Notes: generated from the letters alone by a model not told the origin. Shown: positions 40,099 to 48,478, counted from the first letter of the stretch. The stretch: DNA of 48,800 bases from an uncultured Prevotella sp. (GCA_900554835.1 USJD01000005.1:1-48800), one strand, 5' to 3'. A program made the numbers and translations.

Positions 40099-40112
40099 TT
40101 AAAAAAAAATGA
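39993..40112 (+). CDS. Possible leader peptide overlapping the HU start
   Basis: A 39-codon frame (MLISERYLSGNQQATTAQNT and onward) ends with TGA overlapping the HU start codon as ATGA, the geometry of translational coupling. Its last codons lie in the right arm of the 23-nt inverted repeat (QHSTLNIQH), so ribosomes translating it would open that stem. There is no homology evidence, so this could be chance. Confidence 0.3.
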   Translation: MLISERYLSGNQQATTAQNTVAQAPTQHSTLNIQHFKKK

Positions 40113-40705
40113 CTAACACTAAAGGAACTTTGAAGTACAGAAAGATTCAGCGCACCCCTCAGACTGGCGAGAACGCTGGCAAGAAGAAGTGGTACGCCAC
40201 CGCAGTGACCGACCGGGAGATGTCGTTCGAGGACTTTGTAAGTCACATCTCCGACCACGGCTCCCCTTACTCCCGTGGCTGCATCCACGGCGTGCTGATG
40301 GATGCCCTCGACCACCTTCAGGAACTGGTACTCGACGGCAAGAGCGTCCGACTTGGAGAGCTCGGTCTCTTCTCCATGGGCATGACCTCAAAGGCGGAAA
40401 ATACCCGCAATGATGTGACGGCACAGAGCATCCTGGGCGTACATCTCATCCTCAGAAACACCCGCTCCTGGAGCAACTCTGAGCTCAGCAAGAAATGCAA
40501 GTTGCAGGAGTATGGCACCTACGGCACTACCGAGGAGACCGACGGCGACCCTGATTCTCCATCTCAGGGCACAGGCAGTGATTCTCAGGGCACAGGCAGC
40601 ACTACAGGTGGCGACTCTAAGGGCGATAACCCTTCAGGCGGTTCCCAGACTGGCACAGAAGGCTCTGATGGAGGCGGTTCTGATGGAGACTATGAACTTA
40701 AGTAG
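40109..40705 (+). CDS. HU-related DNA-binding protein with Gly/Ser/Asp tail
   Basis: The 198-residue protein fits the Bacteroidales HU-related family: about 125 N-terminal residues with KYRKIQRTPQTGENAGKKKW, HGVLMDALDHLQELVLDGKS, VRLGELGLFSMGM and VHLILRNTRS. The rest (about 135-198) is a low-complexity acidic Gly/Ser/Thr tail, which is common and variable in this family. It binds DNA and may organise the island or assist replication. It has a 300-nt leader with a large stem and is followed after 52 bp by the smalltalk gene. This is a usual gene order near DUF3987 genes. Confidence 0.88.
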   Translation: MTNTKGTLKYRKIQRTPQTGENAGKKKWYATAVTDREMSFEDFVSHISDHGSPYSRGCIHGVLMDALDHLQELVLDGKSVRLGELGLFSMGMTSKAENTRNDVTAQSILGVHLILRNTRSWSNSELSKKCKLQEYGTYGTTEETDGDPDSPSQGTGSDSQGTGSTTGGDSKGDNPSGGSQTGTEGSDGGGSDGDYELK

Positions 40706-40757
40706 CGCCTGAACTCTCTTAACCCTAAAATATTAACCCTTTAAAACTTTTACCACT

Positions 40758-40856
40758 ATGAAGAAAGAAACTTGGAAAACCATCCTGCAGATTGCCATCA
40801 GCATCCTCACGGCTCTCGCCACCACGCTCGGTATCACGAGTTGCACGGCAATCTAA
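40758..40856 (+). CDS. Smalltalk family small protein
   Basis: A 32-residue product (MKKETWKTILQIAISILTAL, ending GITSCTAI) consists of a short basic-aromatic start and one hydrophobic helix. This matches the smalltalk protein family of Bacteroidales as I remember it, which is found downstream of HU-related genes. The ATG at 40758 follows a TTAAAACTTTTACCACT leader, and the stop is at 40854. It is likely a membrane peptide of unknown function; the cysteine near the C-terminus is a family feature. Confidence 0.82.
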   Translation: MKKETWKTILQIAISILTALATTLGITSCTAI

Positions 40857-40885
40857 CGTGAAAACGCAAAGGGATAGACAAAGAG

Positions 40886-40922
40886 AAAAAGCAGCAACCA
40901 CACAGATGGTTTGCTGCTTTTT
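40886..40922 (+). terminator. Terminator of the HU-smalltalk operon
   Basis: AAAAAGCAGCAA pairs with TTGCTGCTTTTT around CCACACAGATGG, followed by CTTTCC. It is symmetric and can also serve the minus-strand ATPase gene ending at 40950. Confidence 0.88.
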
Positions 40923-40949
40923 CTTTCCTCCTTACAATAAATATATCAT

Positions 40950-42512
40950 TTATTCTATCACCCAATCCTCTATGCTTCGCTGGTCTTCCGAGAAGTTGAC
41001 ACCCACTTTCACAACCTTCCGCCCATCATCGGCAAAAGCCTTGGCATAGTCCTTGCCGCTGATTTGCGCCATAGCGGTATCAGCAGACTTCTCATATTTC
41101 AACTCAAAGATAAAGATACTCTTATCCGTCTTGAGCACAAGGTCTATTCTTCCATCCGAAGTGGTATGCTCCACCTTCACATCTTCGCCAAGCATGGTGA
41201 AGATGGTGAATATCACGGCTTGATAGTGACGCTCATTATTGTTGATAATCGTATATGGGAACTTATCATAGAATGCCTTCAAATGAGGCATAAAGGCTCC
41301 CATGTCGTCATTGATGAGCACATTCTTTTTATAAGCATATACGATAGCATCAAGTTCGCCTACCTCTGAAGGGGTATAATATTGGCAAAGGCTTTCCGAA
41401 AACCCTTGTCTGACTTCTTGATTAGGAAAACTGAGGTAATACATACCTAACTGCTTGTCATATCCCTTAATCGTAAGATACCCACTTTGGAAAAGGACTG
41501 GCACAGGGTCAGTAATCGTCTCAGTAGGAACATCGAAGCGTTTTGCTCTAGCCCAGATATCATTTAAGTCCATCATATCCAAATTCTTCTGCTGCATCAG
41601 TTCTATCAAGAACGTAGGCGTGCCAGATGTAAACCAATAGCTATTAAACTCCTTATCGTCCAAAGCATTGATAATGCTGTAAGGATTGAAGATGTCCTCG
41701 CTATTGATACTGAAATGGTAGCCATCATAATGCTGCTTGAGTTGCTGCAAGGTCTCCTCATAAGTGATCCCATTATGCTCAGCCATCTCCTCGATACCCT
41801 CACGGAAATATTGAGTCAATTCACTCTTGGTAATACCACAACAGCTACTGTATTCATCTTTCAACGTGAGAATCTTGAGATTGTTCAACTCGCTAAAGAT
41901 GCTGAGTTGACTAAACTTGGAGATGCCTGTGATGAAAACAAAGCGAATGTTTCCCTCTTGCTGCTTCAAGGGGCTGAAAAAATCTCGCATGATGTTGCGG
42001 ATGGTCTTCTGCAACTCTTCGTCACTGACAGAATCATGCATAGGGGCATCATATTCGTCAATGAGAACGACAGCTTGTTTACCTGTTTGAGCCGTGGCAG
42101 CCAGCAAGATGTTCCTAAGACGACCTCCAAAAGACTTCTCATCTATTGGATTAACCTTTAAACCATATTTTTTCTCTTCTATTTCTAGTATTCCGTTTAG
42201 AATTGAATATGTATTCTCCAAACTATAATACTTACCACAGCTCAAATCCAGGTGGATGACAGGATATGCCGTCCACTCCTTCTCCATCTGTTCGATGGCA
42301 AGTCCCTTGAACAGTTCTTTCTTACCCTCGAAGTAAGCCTGGAGGGTAGATACAAACAAGGATTTTCCGAATCGACGTGGGCGACTCAGAAAATGAAACT
42401 TGGCATAATGAGCCAACTGATAGACGATAGCCGTCTTGTCAGCATAGAAGTAATTCCCCTTCACGATTTCGGAGAACGTTTGTATTCCCAAAGGATATCT
42501 CTTTGAAGCCAT
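40950..42512 (-). CDS. AAA-ATPase-like/PD-(D/E)xK nuclease family protein
   Basis: The 520-residue protein has the AAA-ATPase_like plus PDDEXK_9 layout: N-terminal YPLGIQTFSEIVKGNYFYADKT-type segment, Walker A RPRRFGKS (44-51), Walker B AVVLIDEYDAPMHD (about 148-161) and a sensor FITGISKFSQ. The middle has YDGYHFS and the C-terminal nuclease part has DGRIDLVLKTDKSIFIFELKY (D...E-x-K). The family is highly amplified in Bacteroidales. It is thought to be selfish or defence-like, but no function is proven. The start at 42512 is supported by the -7 box at 42538-42545. Confidence 0.9.
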   Translation of the reverse strand: MASKRYPLGIQTFSEIVKGNYFYADKTAIVYQLAHYAKFHFLSRPRRFGKSLFVSTLQAYFEGKKELFKGLAIEQMEKEWTAYPVIHLDLSCGKYYSLENTYSILNGILEIEEKKYGLKVNPIDEKSFGGRLRNILLAATAQTGKQAVVLIDEYDAPMHDSVSDEELQKTIRNIMRDFFSPLKQQEGNIRFVFITGISKFSQLSIFSELNNLKILTLKDEYSSCCGITKSELTQYFREGIEEMAEHNGITYEETLQQLKQHYDGYHFSINSEDIFNPYSIINALDDKEFNSYWFTSGTPTFLIELMQQKNLDMMDLNDIWARAKRFDVPTETITDPVPVLFQSGYLTIKGYDKQLGMYYLSFPNQEVRQGFSESLCQYYTPSEVGELDAIVYAYKKNVLINDDMGAFMPHLKAFYDKFPYTIINNNERHYQAVIFTIFTMLGEDVKVEHTTSDGRIDLVLKTDKSIFIFELKYEKSADTAMAQISGKDYAKAFADDGRKVVKVGVNFSEDQRSIEDWVIE

Positions 42513-42537
42513 AATCTTACTCTTAATAATTCAGGTA

Positions 42538-42545
42538 CAAAGATA
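42538..42545 (-). promoter_or_regulatory. -7 box TATCTTTG of the ATPase/nuclease gene
   Basis: On the minus strand it is followed by TACC and lies 25 nt upstream of the ATG. Confidence 0.65.
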
Positions 42546-42636
42546 CAGATAATATTTCAGAAAGCAAGCGTTTTTCTGATTATTAACAAAAATACCCTCC
42601 AGAAGTTCCTTCCATGCTCTTCAAGCGGTCCCTCGG

Positions 42637-42733
42637 GGATCACGTGATGGGGTATCGGTGAACATGAGACGAGCAACGAGGGATCACGCGACGGGTAACA
42701 AGTGCCCAAACTAAGGACCCGAATTTGGGCAAC
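42637..42733. repeat. Imperfect GGATCACG / GGGTAAC repeats upstream of the ATPase/nuclease gene
   Basis: GGATCACG-(T/C)-GA starts at 42637 and 42681. GGG(T/C)A(A/T)C occurs at 42650, 42693 and 42727. The stretch GGGTAACAAGTGCCC and GAATTTGGGCAAC recalls the CCAAATTGGGTAAC unit at 121-258. The spacing is irregular (44 and 34). No gene is supported in 42546-42800. Confidence 0.4.
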
Positions 42734-42800
42734 ACAATAATGATTGCCAAAATCAATCATCAACAGGAATAACCTTTAACCAGATATTCCATCATAAATA

Positions 42801-42838
42801 AATGAGACTTCCCTGCATCAAAACAGAGAAGTCTCATT
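42801..42838 (-). terminator. Terminator after nhaD
   Basis: AATGAGACTTC pairs with GAAGTCTCATT around CCTGCATCAAAACAGA. It lies 28 bp downstream of the nhaD stop. Confidence 0.85.
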
Positions 42839-42865
42839 CTTTTTATCTTATCAAATGCTTATCCC

Positions 42866-44236
42866 TTAGATAGCATAAAGGAAGGTGCGGATGAACCAGT
42901 AGCAAACGATACCGGCGAGATAACCCACGAAAGCAATCCAGGAGATGTGCTTCATATACCAGCCGAAGGTAATCTTCTCCAAGCCCATTACTACTACACC
43001 AGCAGCACTACCGATAATCAGCATAGAACCACCGACACCAGCACAGTAGGCCAGCAACTGCCAGAAGACGCCATCCACAGCCATATCGCCAGTAGCAGCC
43101 ACAGGATACATTCCCATACATCCAGCCACCAGAGGCACATTGTCCACGATGCTTGAAAGCACACCGATGATACCAGTTACGAGGTAGTGGTTGCCATCGA
43201 ATACTACGTTCAAACCCTGACCCAAAGCTGTCAACACGCCAATCTCAGCCAGGCAAGATACCGCCATCAGGATACCGAGGAAGAAGAGAATGGTACTCAT
43301 ATCAACACGAGAAAGCAACTTGGTTACTCGCTTCTGAGTGCCCTCGGCATCAGCTCCACGATGCAAACCGCGATAGAAAACTTCGGTAGCAGTCCAGAGA
43401 ACGCCCAATACCAGGAGGATTCCTACGAATGGAGGCAAGTGGGTGATGCTCTTGAAGATAGGAACGAAGATCAAACCGCCAACTCCCAACCAGAACACAG
43501 CCTTGCGCTGACCCTCAGTGAAATCACTCACAGATGCATTCTGCTGGGCAGAAGTCTCAGGCATCACGAGTTCGCCCTTCAACATAGTCTGAAGGATGAG
43601 AGCAGGAATCACCATAGAAACCACAGATGGGATGAAGATTTCGGCGATAACACCGGCTGCAGTAATCAATCCCTTGTTCCAGAGCATGATGGTGGTAACG
43701 TCGCCGATTGGTGAGAAAGCACCACCCGAATTGGCTGCGATGATGACGAGGGATGCATAAACCATGCGGTCCTTGTGGTCGGTAACGAGCTTGCGGAGAA
43801 TCATGATCATCACGATACTGGTAGTCAGGTTGTCGAGGATGGCAGAGAGGAAGAAAGTGAGAATAGCAATACGCCAGAGGAGCGCACGTTTAGACTTGGT
43901 CTTCATCACCTTGCGAACCCAGTTGAAACCGCCATTCTGGTCTACGATTTCCACGATGGTCATCGCACCCATCAGGAAGAAAAGTGTAGTAGCGGTATCG
44001 CCCAGATGCTCCTGGATGATTCCGGTCACCTTCTCTACCATACCTGCAGCACCACCTGTATAATCAGGGTGCATCAACTGGAGATACTGCATTGGATCCA
44101 CCATGTAGAGGGTCCAACAACCTACCAACATCAACAGGGCAATCGCTGCTTTGTTTACCTTTGTCAAACTTTCGGTAGCTATGAGCGCATAGCCGAGCAC
44201 GAAAACGACAATAATAGAAATTGTAAGTGTAGCCAT
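42866..44236 (-). CDS. nhaD: Sodium/proton antiporter NhaD
   Basis: The 456-residue integral membrane protein has about 11-13 hydrophobic helices in the arsenite/SLC13-like ion transporter fold. Family markers include AILDNLTTSIVMI in the first half, ANSGGAFSPIGDVTTIMLW, and SSIVDNVPLVAGCMGMYP with the Asp-Asn pair in the second half. These inverted-repeat D-N-x-x-T/P segments form the transport site of NhaD. It exchanges Na+ or Li+ for H+ across the cytoplasmic membrane. It has its own promoter box (TATCTTTG at 44310-44317) and terminator, so it is a single-gene unit, and nothing unusual is seen. Confidence 0.92.
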   Translation of the reverse strand: MATLTISIIVVFVLGYALIATESLTKVNKAAIALLMLVGCWTLYMVDPMQYLQLMHPDYTGGAAGMVEKVTGIIQEHLGDTATTLFFLMGAMTIVEIVDQNGGFNWVRKVMKTKSKRALLWRIAILTFFLSAILDNLTTSIVMIMILRKLVTDHKDRMVYASLVIIAANSGGAFSPIGDVTTIMLWNKGLITAAGVIAEIFIPSVVSMVIPALILQTMLKGELVMPETSAQQNASVSDFTEGQRKAVFWLGVGGLIFVPIFKSITHLPPFVGILLVLGVLWTATEVFYRGLHRGADAEGTQKRVTKLLSRVDMSTILFFLGILMAVSCLAEIGVLTALGQGLNVVFDGNHYLVTGIIGVLSSIVDNVPLVAGCMGMYPVAATGDMAVDGVFWQLLAYCAGVGGSMLIIGSAAGVVVMGLEKITFGWYMKHISWIAFVGYLAGIVCYWFIRTFLYAI

Positions 44237-44309
44237 TACTTCTTATTTATTATTAGATATTCTTTTTTCCTTTATGTATGATTTGGTACTCACAATTGCC
44301 AAACGGTTG

Positions 44310-44317
44310 CAAAGATA
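44310..44317 (-). promoter_or_regulatory. -7 box TATCTTTG of nhaD
   Basis: On the minus strand it is followed by CAACCG. The leader is about 70 nt. The stretch 44318-44500 has no gene or clear signal. Confidence 0.65.
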
Positions 44318-44502
44318 CAAAAAGAAAAGCAATAACCACCCTTTTCTATATTATATTTATATGAAATCGTTTACTTACTTACGGTTTTAACCTGATAATA
44401 ACCGATTTCGACCAATATGGTTGAGGCATTTCATAAATTTACACATGCTTGCAGAATTCGTGGAACCCGAAAATAACATCAGTAGAACTCGTAAAAAGTT
44501 AA

Positions 44503-44559
44503 TTAGTAATAAAGTTCTTACTAATATATCTCTTACCTAAAAGATTATTACTACCTTTG
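44503..44559 (+). promoter_or_regulatory. ATPase promoter with palindrome
   Basis: TTAGTAA (44503-44509) and TTACTAA (44518-44524) are inverted arms just upstream of the -33 region, and the -7 box TACCTTTG is at 44552-44559. In the leader, CATAAAATATG is repeated at 44566 and 44580. Confidence 0.55.
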
Positions 44560-44607
44560 CATTACATAAAATATGTAACATAAAATATGGAATAGATATA
44601 AAACGTT

Positions 44608-45744
44608 ATGGAACAGCTGAATAACCCATTTGTTATCTACGGATATAAGGGAGCAGAATACTTCTGCGACCGCAAAAAAGAGACGGAAGTCATCATGAAG
44701 GCTTTGCAGAATGAGCGTAACATCGTGCTCATCTCTCCTCGACGCATCGGAAAGACGGGACTCATACACCATGTCTTTGAGAACATCAGCAAGCAGGAGC
44801 CTGAAACGCATTGTTTCTATCTCGACATCAATGCCACAAGAAATCTGAGCCAATTCATCCAATTATTGGCAAAAACGGTTATCGGGAAGGTCGATACTTT
44901 CTCGCAAACTGCCATGCGCAAGATTACCACCTTCTTTGCCGGCTACAAGCCTACGATGTCGTTTGATGAGATGACGGGAATCCCTACGTTCTCGATTACG
45001 GTTTCGCCAAGCCAGCGCGAAGATTCTCTCAAACATATCTTCGAGTATCTGAAACAATCAGAGAAGCGAATCTATATTGCCATTGACGAGTTCCAGCAGA
45101 TAGCCGAATATCCCGAAGATGGCACAGAGGCCCTGCTGCGCTCCTACATCCAGTTCTTGCCGAATGTATATTTCATCTTTGCAGGCAGCAAGCAGCACAT
45201 GATGACCGACATGTTCCTGTCGGCAAAGCGACCATTCTATCAGAGTTCGCAAATCCTCAATCTTCCTCTCATTGACCAGGATGAGTATCATCGTTTTGCC
45301 AACAGATGGATGGGAATCCGGAATCTGACCATGGATCATGACACCTTTACCTATCTATATAATAAGGTGGATGGTCAAACCTGGTATATCCAGGATATTC
45401 TGAACCGACTCTATCAGAATGGTAAGGAAATTACGACAGCGGAAATTGATGATGTAACCCAGGAATTGGTGAACGAGCAGGAAGTGGCATTCGTGAATTA
45501 CTACGATTCCCTTACCGATAATCAGGCTGCCCTTCTATCTGCCATTGCCCAGGATAAGGCTGTCACTTCCATTCTTTCGCAAGATTTCATCAGCCGCCAC
45601 AACTTGCCTGCCGCCAGCAGCGTGAGTCTTGCTCTCAAGACCCTTCTCAATAGAGAATTCATCTACAAGTACAATGGCAGCTATATCATCTACGACCGCT
45701 TCTTCGGGATGTGGTTGAGAAAAAACTGTGCAGCCTCCCTATAG
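44608..45744 (+). CDS. AAA ATPase (archaeal-ATPase-like)
   Basis: The 378-residue protein has Walker A SPRRIGKT (43-50), Walker B-like IYIAIDEFQQI (about 152-162), a sensor FIFAGSKQHMM, and a C-terminal winged-helix region (about 300-378, with DFISRHNLPAASSVSLALKT) ending in YIIYDRFFGMWLR. It lacks the nuclease-like tail present in the other ATPases of the window. This PF01637-like family is abundant in Bacteroidales and of unknown function; the winged helix suggests DNA binding. The promoter carries a palindrome. It is followed after 55 bp by a secreted protein gene without an obvious promoter. Confidence 0.83.
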   Translation: MEQLNNPFVIYGYKGAEYFCDRKKETEVIMKALQNERNIVLISPRRIGKTGLIHHVFENISKQEPETHCFYLDINATRNLSQFIQLLAKTVIGKVDTFSQTAMRKITTFFAGYKPTMSFDEMTGIPTFSITVSPSQREDSLKHIFEYLKQSEKRIYIAIDEFQQIAEYPEDGTEALLRSYIQFLPNVYFIFAGSKQHMMTDMFLSAKRPFYQSSQILNLPLIDQDEYHRFANRWMGIRNLTMDHDTFTYLYNKVDGQTWYIQDILNRLYQNGKEITTAEIDDVTQELVNEQEVAFVNYYDSLTDNQAALLSAIAQDKAVTSILSQDFISRHNLPAASSVSLALKTLLNREFIYKYNGSYIIYDRFFGMWLRKNCAASL

Positions 45745-45799
45745 AAGCAACAGCTCATATAAACATATTTTAAGTATAGTTTTAAAAAGCATCATCAAT

Positions 45800-46717
45800 A
45801 TGAAACAACATTATTATATGAAATATCTGCTTTGGCTTCTCTTCTTCCTTCCTACCTGTCTCATGGCGCAGAACAAGGAAGAGAAGATGCCTGGACATAT
45901 TACCAAAATACAGAAACTGGAGGATGTGAATGTAACTGGGAATCGTCCTCACTTCATCAGACTCAAGGGATATTATCGCAGTTACCAGACCAACGACTCT
46001 GTCATGAAATACTTCAACGACGGCATCGTGGAGTATTACATCAACCTGAAGAATGGAAAGACGGATCTCAATGCCTATTCCAAAAGAAATCTTCACAATA
46101 GCCGACTCACTTCCGAAGACAAGAAACGAGCATTCATGGTCAGCGACAAAGGAACCTTCCGACCTTGGCCGGAAGAGAAGACACTTATTGAGCAATATCG
46201 AAAGAAATATCAGTTGAAAGATTCACTGGGTACTCAACTCGTCCTGCTTAATCAGCAGAAGATAGGCAGTATTCAAACGGACTGCACCCGGAATATCTGT
46301 CAGATAGAAATCAACCAGCTTCCTACCTACAAGAATCTGACGCATCAGCTTTTCGGATATACCCAGACAGATATCTACGACCATGTGGTGGAAGCCTATC
46401 AGATAAGTCCTGAAGATTACTATTCCTTCAAGGACCTGCTCTTCCAGAAATCAGACAACAGCTATCTTTTCTCTCATAAGAAAGACAAGCAGCAGCAACT
46501 CATCCATGTGATTACCGAGCTATATATCACGGAAAAGGAGTATGTAGAAAAGAAGCAATCCATCAAACAGGATTCTTCTACTCCCAAAGAATCAGCTGCC
46601 GCCATTACCGATTTCTGCATCAGAAACAAGATTCCATCCTTGCCTGAAGCAACAGAGCAAGAGATGCTGCAGTTGAATCCCTATAATCCTGCAAACATGA
46701 AAGAAATAAAGGAGTAA
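45800..46717 (+). CDS. Secreted protein of unknown function
   Basis: From the ATG at 45800 the product is 305 residues with a signal peptide (hydrophobic core KYLLWLLFFLPTCLM, ending MAQ). The mature protein begins with KIQKLEDVNVTGNRPHFIRL and continues with YRSYQTNDSVMKYFNDGIVEYYIN, a pattern of short strands with many Tyr residues. It then becomes helical and polar, and ends with LNPYNPANMKEIKE. I recall similar uncharacterised Bacteroidales proteins but no function. MKYLL at 45818 is an alternative start. It is probably exported to the periplasm. Confidence 0.68.
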   Translation: MKQHYYMKYLLWLLFFLPTCLMAQNKEEKMPGHITKIQKLEDVNVTGNRPHFIRLKGYYRSYQTNDSVMKYFNDGIVEYYINLKNGKTDLNAYSKRNLHNSRLTSEDKKRAFMVSDKGTFRPWPEEKTLIEQYRKKYQLKDSLGTQLVLLNQQKIGSIQTDCTRNICQIEINQLPTYKNLTHQLFGYTQTDIYDHVVEAYQISPEDYYSFKDLLFQKSDNSYLFSHKKDKQQQLIHVITELYITEKEYVEKKQSIKQDSSTPKESAAAITDFCIRNKIPSLPEATEQEMLQLNPYNPANMKEIKE

Positions 46718-46748
46718 GGGGGCTAAAAATATTGCCTGATGAAATCGC

Positions 46749-48008
46749 TTACTTACAGATTTCTTCCAAAACCCGTTCTATTTTGCGTATCCAGTGCTCA
46801 TCGATTTCCACTTTTTCGGCATAAGACTTGAAGTTCATCACCACGTCTTCCACTTCTTCTATAATATTAGAAGCATTTCTGATATCCTGTCTTTGTGCAA
46901 AAAGCATCAAATCCTGCTTCGTTATATTCTTTCGCTTGCCAAGAACCGTAAGTTCATGGTTACGATAGAAATGCGAATCAGGATCGGCGGAAAACACGAT
47001 GTCGTAAGCTGGCGATATATGCCATTCTCCATTGGGATACATCACAAATGAGAAGTTCTTGGTATGGTCATCAACATTCTCTGCAAGAACATTAAACACC
47101 ATTCTTCTATACTGCTGGGTTTGCTCTTCTGCAGACAATTTCAGTTTTCTACCCACCACAAACAAATCTTCGTAAGTATCAGCCAAGGAACTCATGGCAG
47201 CTAAAGTCTGAGTATATATTTTTCTGCCCTCCACCCTATCAAATCGCTGGGTCAGGAAATTCTGGGTTCCTTCAATCTCTACCAAACGAGAAGGCATCAT
47301 GTTGATACCGGCATCCTTAGCCATCAGATAATAAGCCATCTCTACCCTGGTAAAAGGAAGTTCATTTTTCCTGCTTGTATCAAACTTCAAAATATAGTGC
47401 TTAAAGTTGGACGGTAAATCGGCCTGACCAGAACGAATAATACCAGTAGCCTCATCCATACCGATAATAGCCTTAGGGCGTTGACCACCAGCGGAAGTTC
47501 CCACCTTGTACAGATCTTCCAGAATAAGACTGTTGCTCATATCAATACTCACATCCTGCCTGTCCAGAAATAATTTATTAGCAAGTTCATAAAGCGAAGC
47601 CAACTCGATATTTACAGATGCATCCTCCTGGATATGAGCAGGCTGAAATTCCAAGGCACCCATTGCTCTCTTACCGATAAAAGACAGTCTATCCACCACA
47701 TTTACCATTTTGGATTGCAGATGATTGGCTTCCATCCATTTCTGGAAGACCACATTTCCCCAATGGTCAGGCAGAGAATCTGCTATGAACTCAGGCAAAC
47801 CGGCATAAAGTTTTTCTCTATTTCCAGACATAGGGAAAGTTCTTTGGACATAAACAGAATCCAACGGTGCTACCAATGGTGCAATATTCCATCCATATTG
47901 CATAAAATCCTGGTCGAATTGGAAGACAGAGCAGCCCCGCTTGTCATCCCAAGACAACAAGCCCACATTCTTATCCCACAAATTCACCTGCACTACATTA
48001 TCTTTCAT
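46749..48008 (-). CDS. hipA: HipA-family Ser/Thr kinase toxin
   Basis: The 419-residue protein has full HipA layout. The N-lobe has GLPEFIADSLPDHWGN, a glycine-rich P-loop GTSAGGQRPKA (about 167-177) follows, then the catalytic loop with NVDDHTKNFSF (about 312-322) and SPAYDIVFS as the metal-binding segment. HipA kinases phosphorylate aminoacyl-tRNA synthetases and slow growth, being neutralised by HipB. The start overlaps hipB by 11 bp (stop at 47998), the expected order antitoxin-toxin. The catalytic residues look intact, so it may be active. Confidence 0.92.
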   Translation of the reverse strand: MKDNVVQVNLWDKNVGLLSWDDKRGCSVFQFDQDFMQYGWNIAPLVAPLDSVYVQRTFPMSGNREKLYAGLPEFIADSLPDHWGNVVFQKWMEANHLQSKMVNVVDRLSFIGKRAMGALEFQPAHIQEDASVNIELASLYELANKLFLDRQDVSIDMSNSLILEDLYKVGTSAGGQRPKAIIGMDEATGIIRSGQADLPSNFKHYILKFDTSRKNELPFTRVEMAYYLMAKDAGINMMPSRLVEIEGTQNFLTQRFDRVEGRKIYTQTLAAMSSLADTYEDLFVVGRKLKLSAEEQTQQYRRMVFNVLAENVDDHTKNFSFVMYPNGEWHISPAYDIVFSADPDSHFYRNHELTVLGKRKNITKQDLMLFAQRQDIRNASNIIEEVEDVVMNFKSYAEKVEIDEHWIRKIERVLEEICK

Positions 48009-48315
48009 GTCTTACCCTTTCCTTCTTTTCATTCATTTTCTTCACTTGGCTAGGGAGCATTGGCAGTGGCGGCAAGAGTTTTTCTGCTTCCTGCAGGAAT
48101 CCGATGCTCCTCAACAGAGAAAGAATAGTACCAAAGCCTATATTCTTAGCTTCGCCCTTTTCAAACTGGCTAATGGTGAAAATGCTCACACCAGCCTTTA
48201 CAGCCACCTCTTTCTGAGTGAGATTGCTGAACAGACGATATTGCTTGAATCGTCCTCCCAATTCTGATATAATCTCAGAATTAGACTTTGCCTCTATACC
48301 ATATTCCGTAATCAT
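47998..48315 (-). CDS. hipB: HipB-type antitoxin, XRE HTH
   Basis: The 105-residue protein has an XRE helix-turn-helix (FKQYRLFSNLTQKEVAVKAG, then SIFTISQFEKGE, about 28-60). The C-terminal tail is Lys/Glu-rich (SQVKKMNEKKERVRHER). It represses its own operon and binds HipA. It overlaps the hipA start by 11 bp. The ATG lies four bases after the -7 box TATATTTG (48320-48327), so its mRNA is probably leaderless. Confidence 0.88.
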   Translation of the reverse strand: MITEYGIEAKSNSEIISELGGRFKQYRLFSNLTQKEVAVKAGVSIFTISQFEKGEAKNIGFGTILSLLRSIGFLQEAEKLLPPLPMLPSQVKKMNEKKERVRHER

Positions 48316-48319
48316 GCTG

Positions 48320-48353
48320 CAAATATAGTTATTTCTTTATTTATCTCCAAATA
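48320..48353 (-). promoter_or_regulatory. hipBA promoter with TATC/GATA half-sites
   Basis: The -7 box TATATTTG (48320-48327) abuts the ATG. Upstream, TATCTCC...CGGGATA has inverted TATC/GATA half-sites with 12-bp spacing, recalling the E. coli HipB operator (TATCC-N8-GGATA). The next 50 bp are AT-rich with a TAAATATTTA palindrome. Confidence 0.5.
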
Positions 48354-48404
48354 TCGGGATAAATATTTAAATATCTTTAGTTATTGCAGAAGAAAAATCG
48401 GTAT

Positions 48405-48439
48405 AAAAAATCCGCACAGCCCAGGGAGCCATGCGGATT
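48405..48439 (-). terminator. Terminator of the GH13 gene
   Basis: On the minus strand AATCCGCA pairs with TGCGGATT across about 15 bases, followed by TTTTATAC. It lies 40 bp downstream of the stop codon at 48479. Confidence 0.8.
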
Positions 48440-48478
48440 CTGATATATAATGTAGCTAGCAATAATCATGTTCACAAG

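Noticed and set aside
40109..40705. Other-strand frames over the HU tail
   Set aside because: They are shadows of the Gly/Ser-rich tail; the HU frame has clear family residues.
28000..40900. Complete prophage
   Set aside because: No capsid, terminase, portal, tail or full integrase gene was seen; only replication-like, HU and DUF5675 genes are present.
42557..42763. 68-codon minus-strand frame
   Set aside because: It lies in the repeat-rich intergenic region, has an unusual composition and lacks a promoter or start signal.
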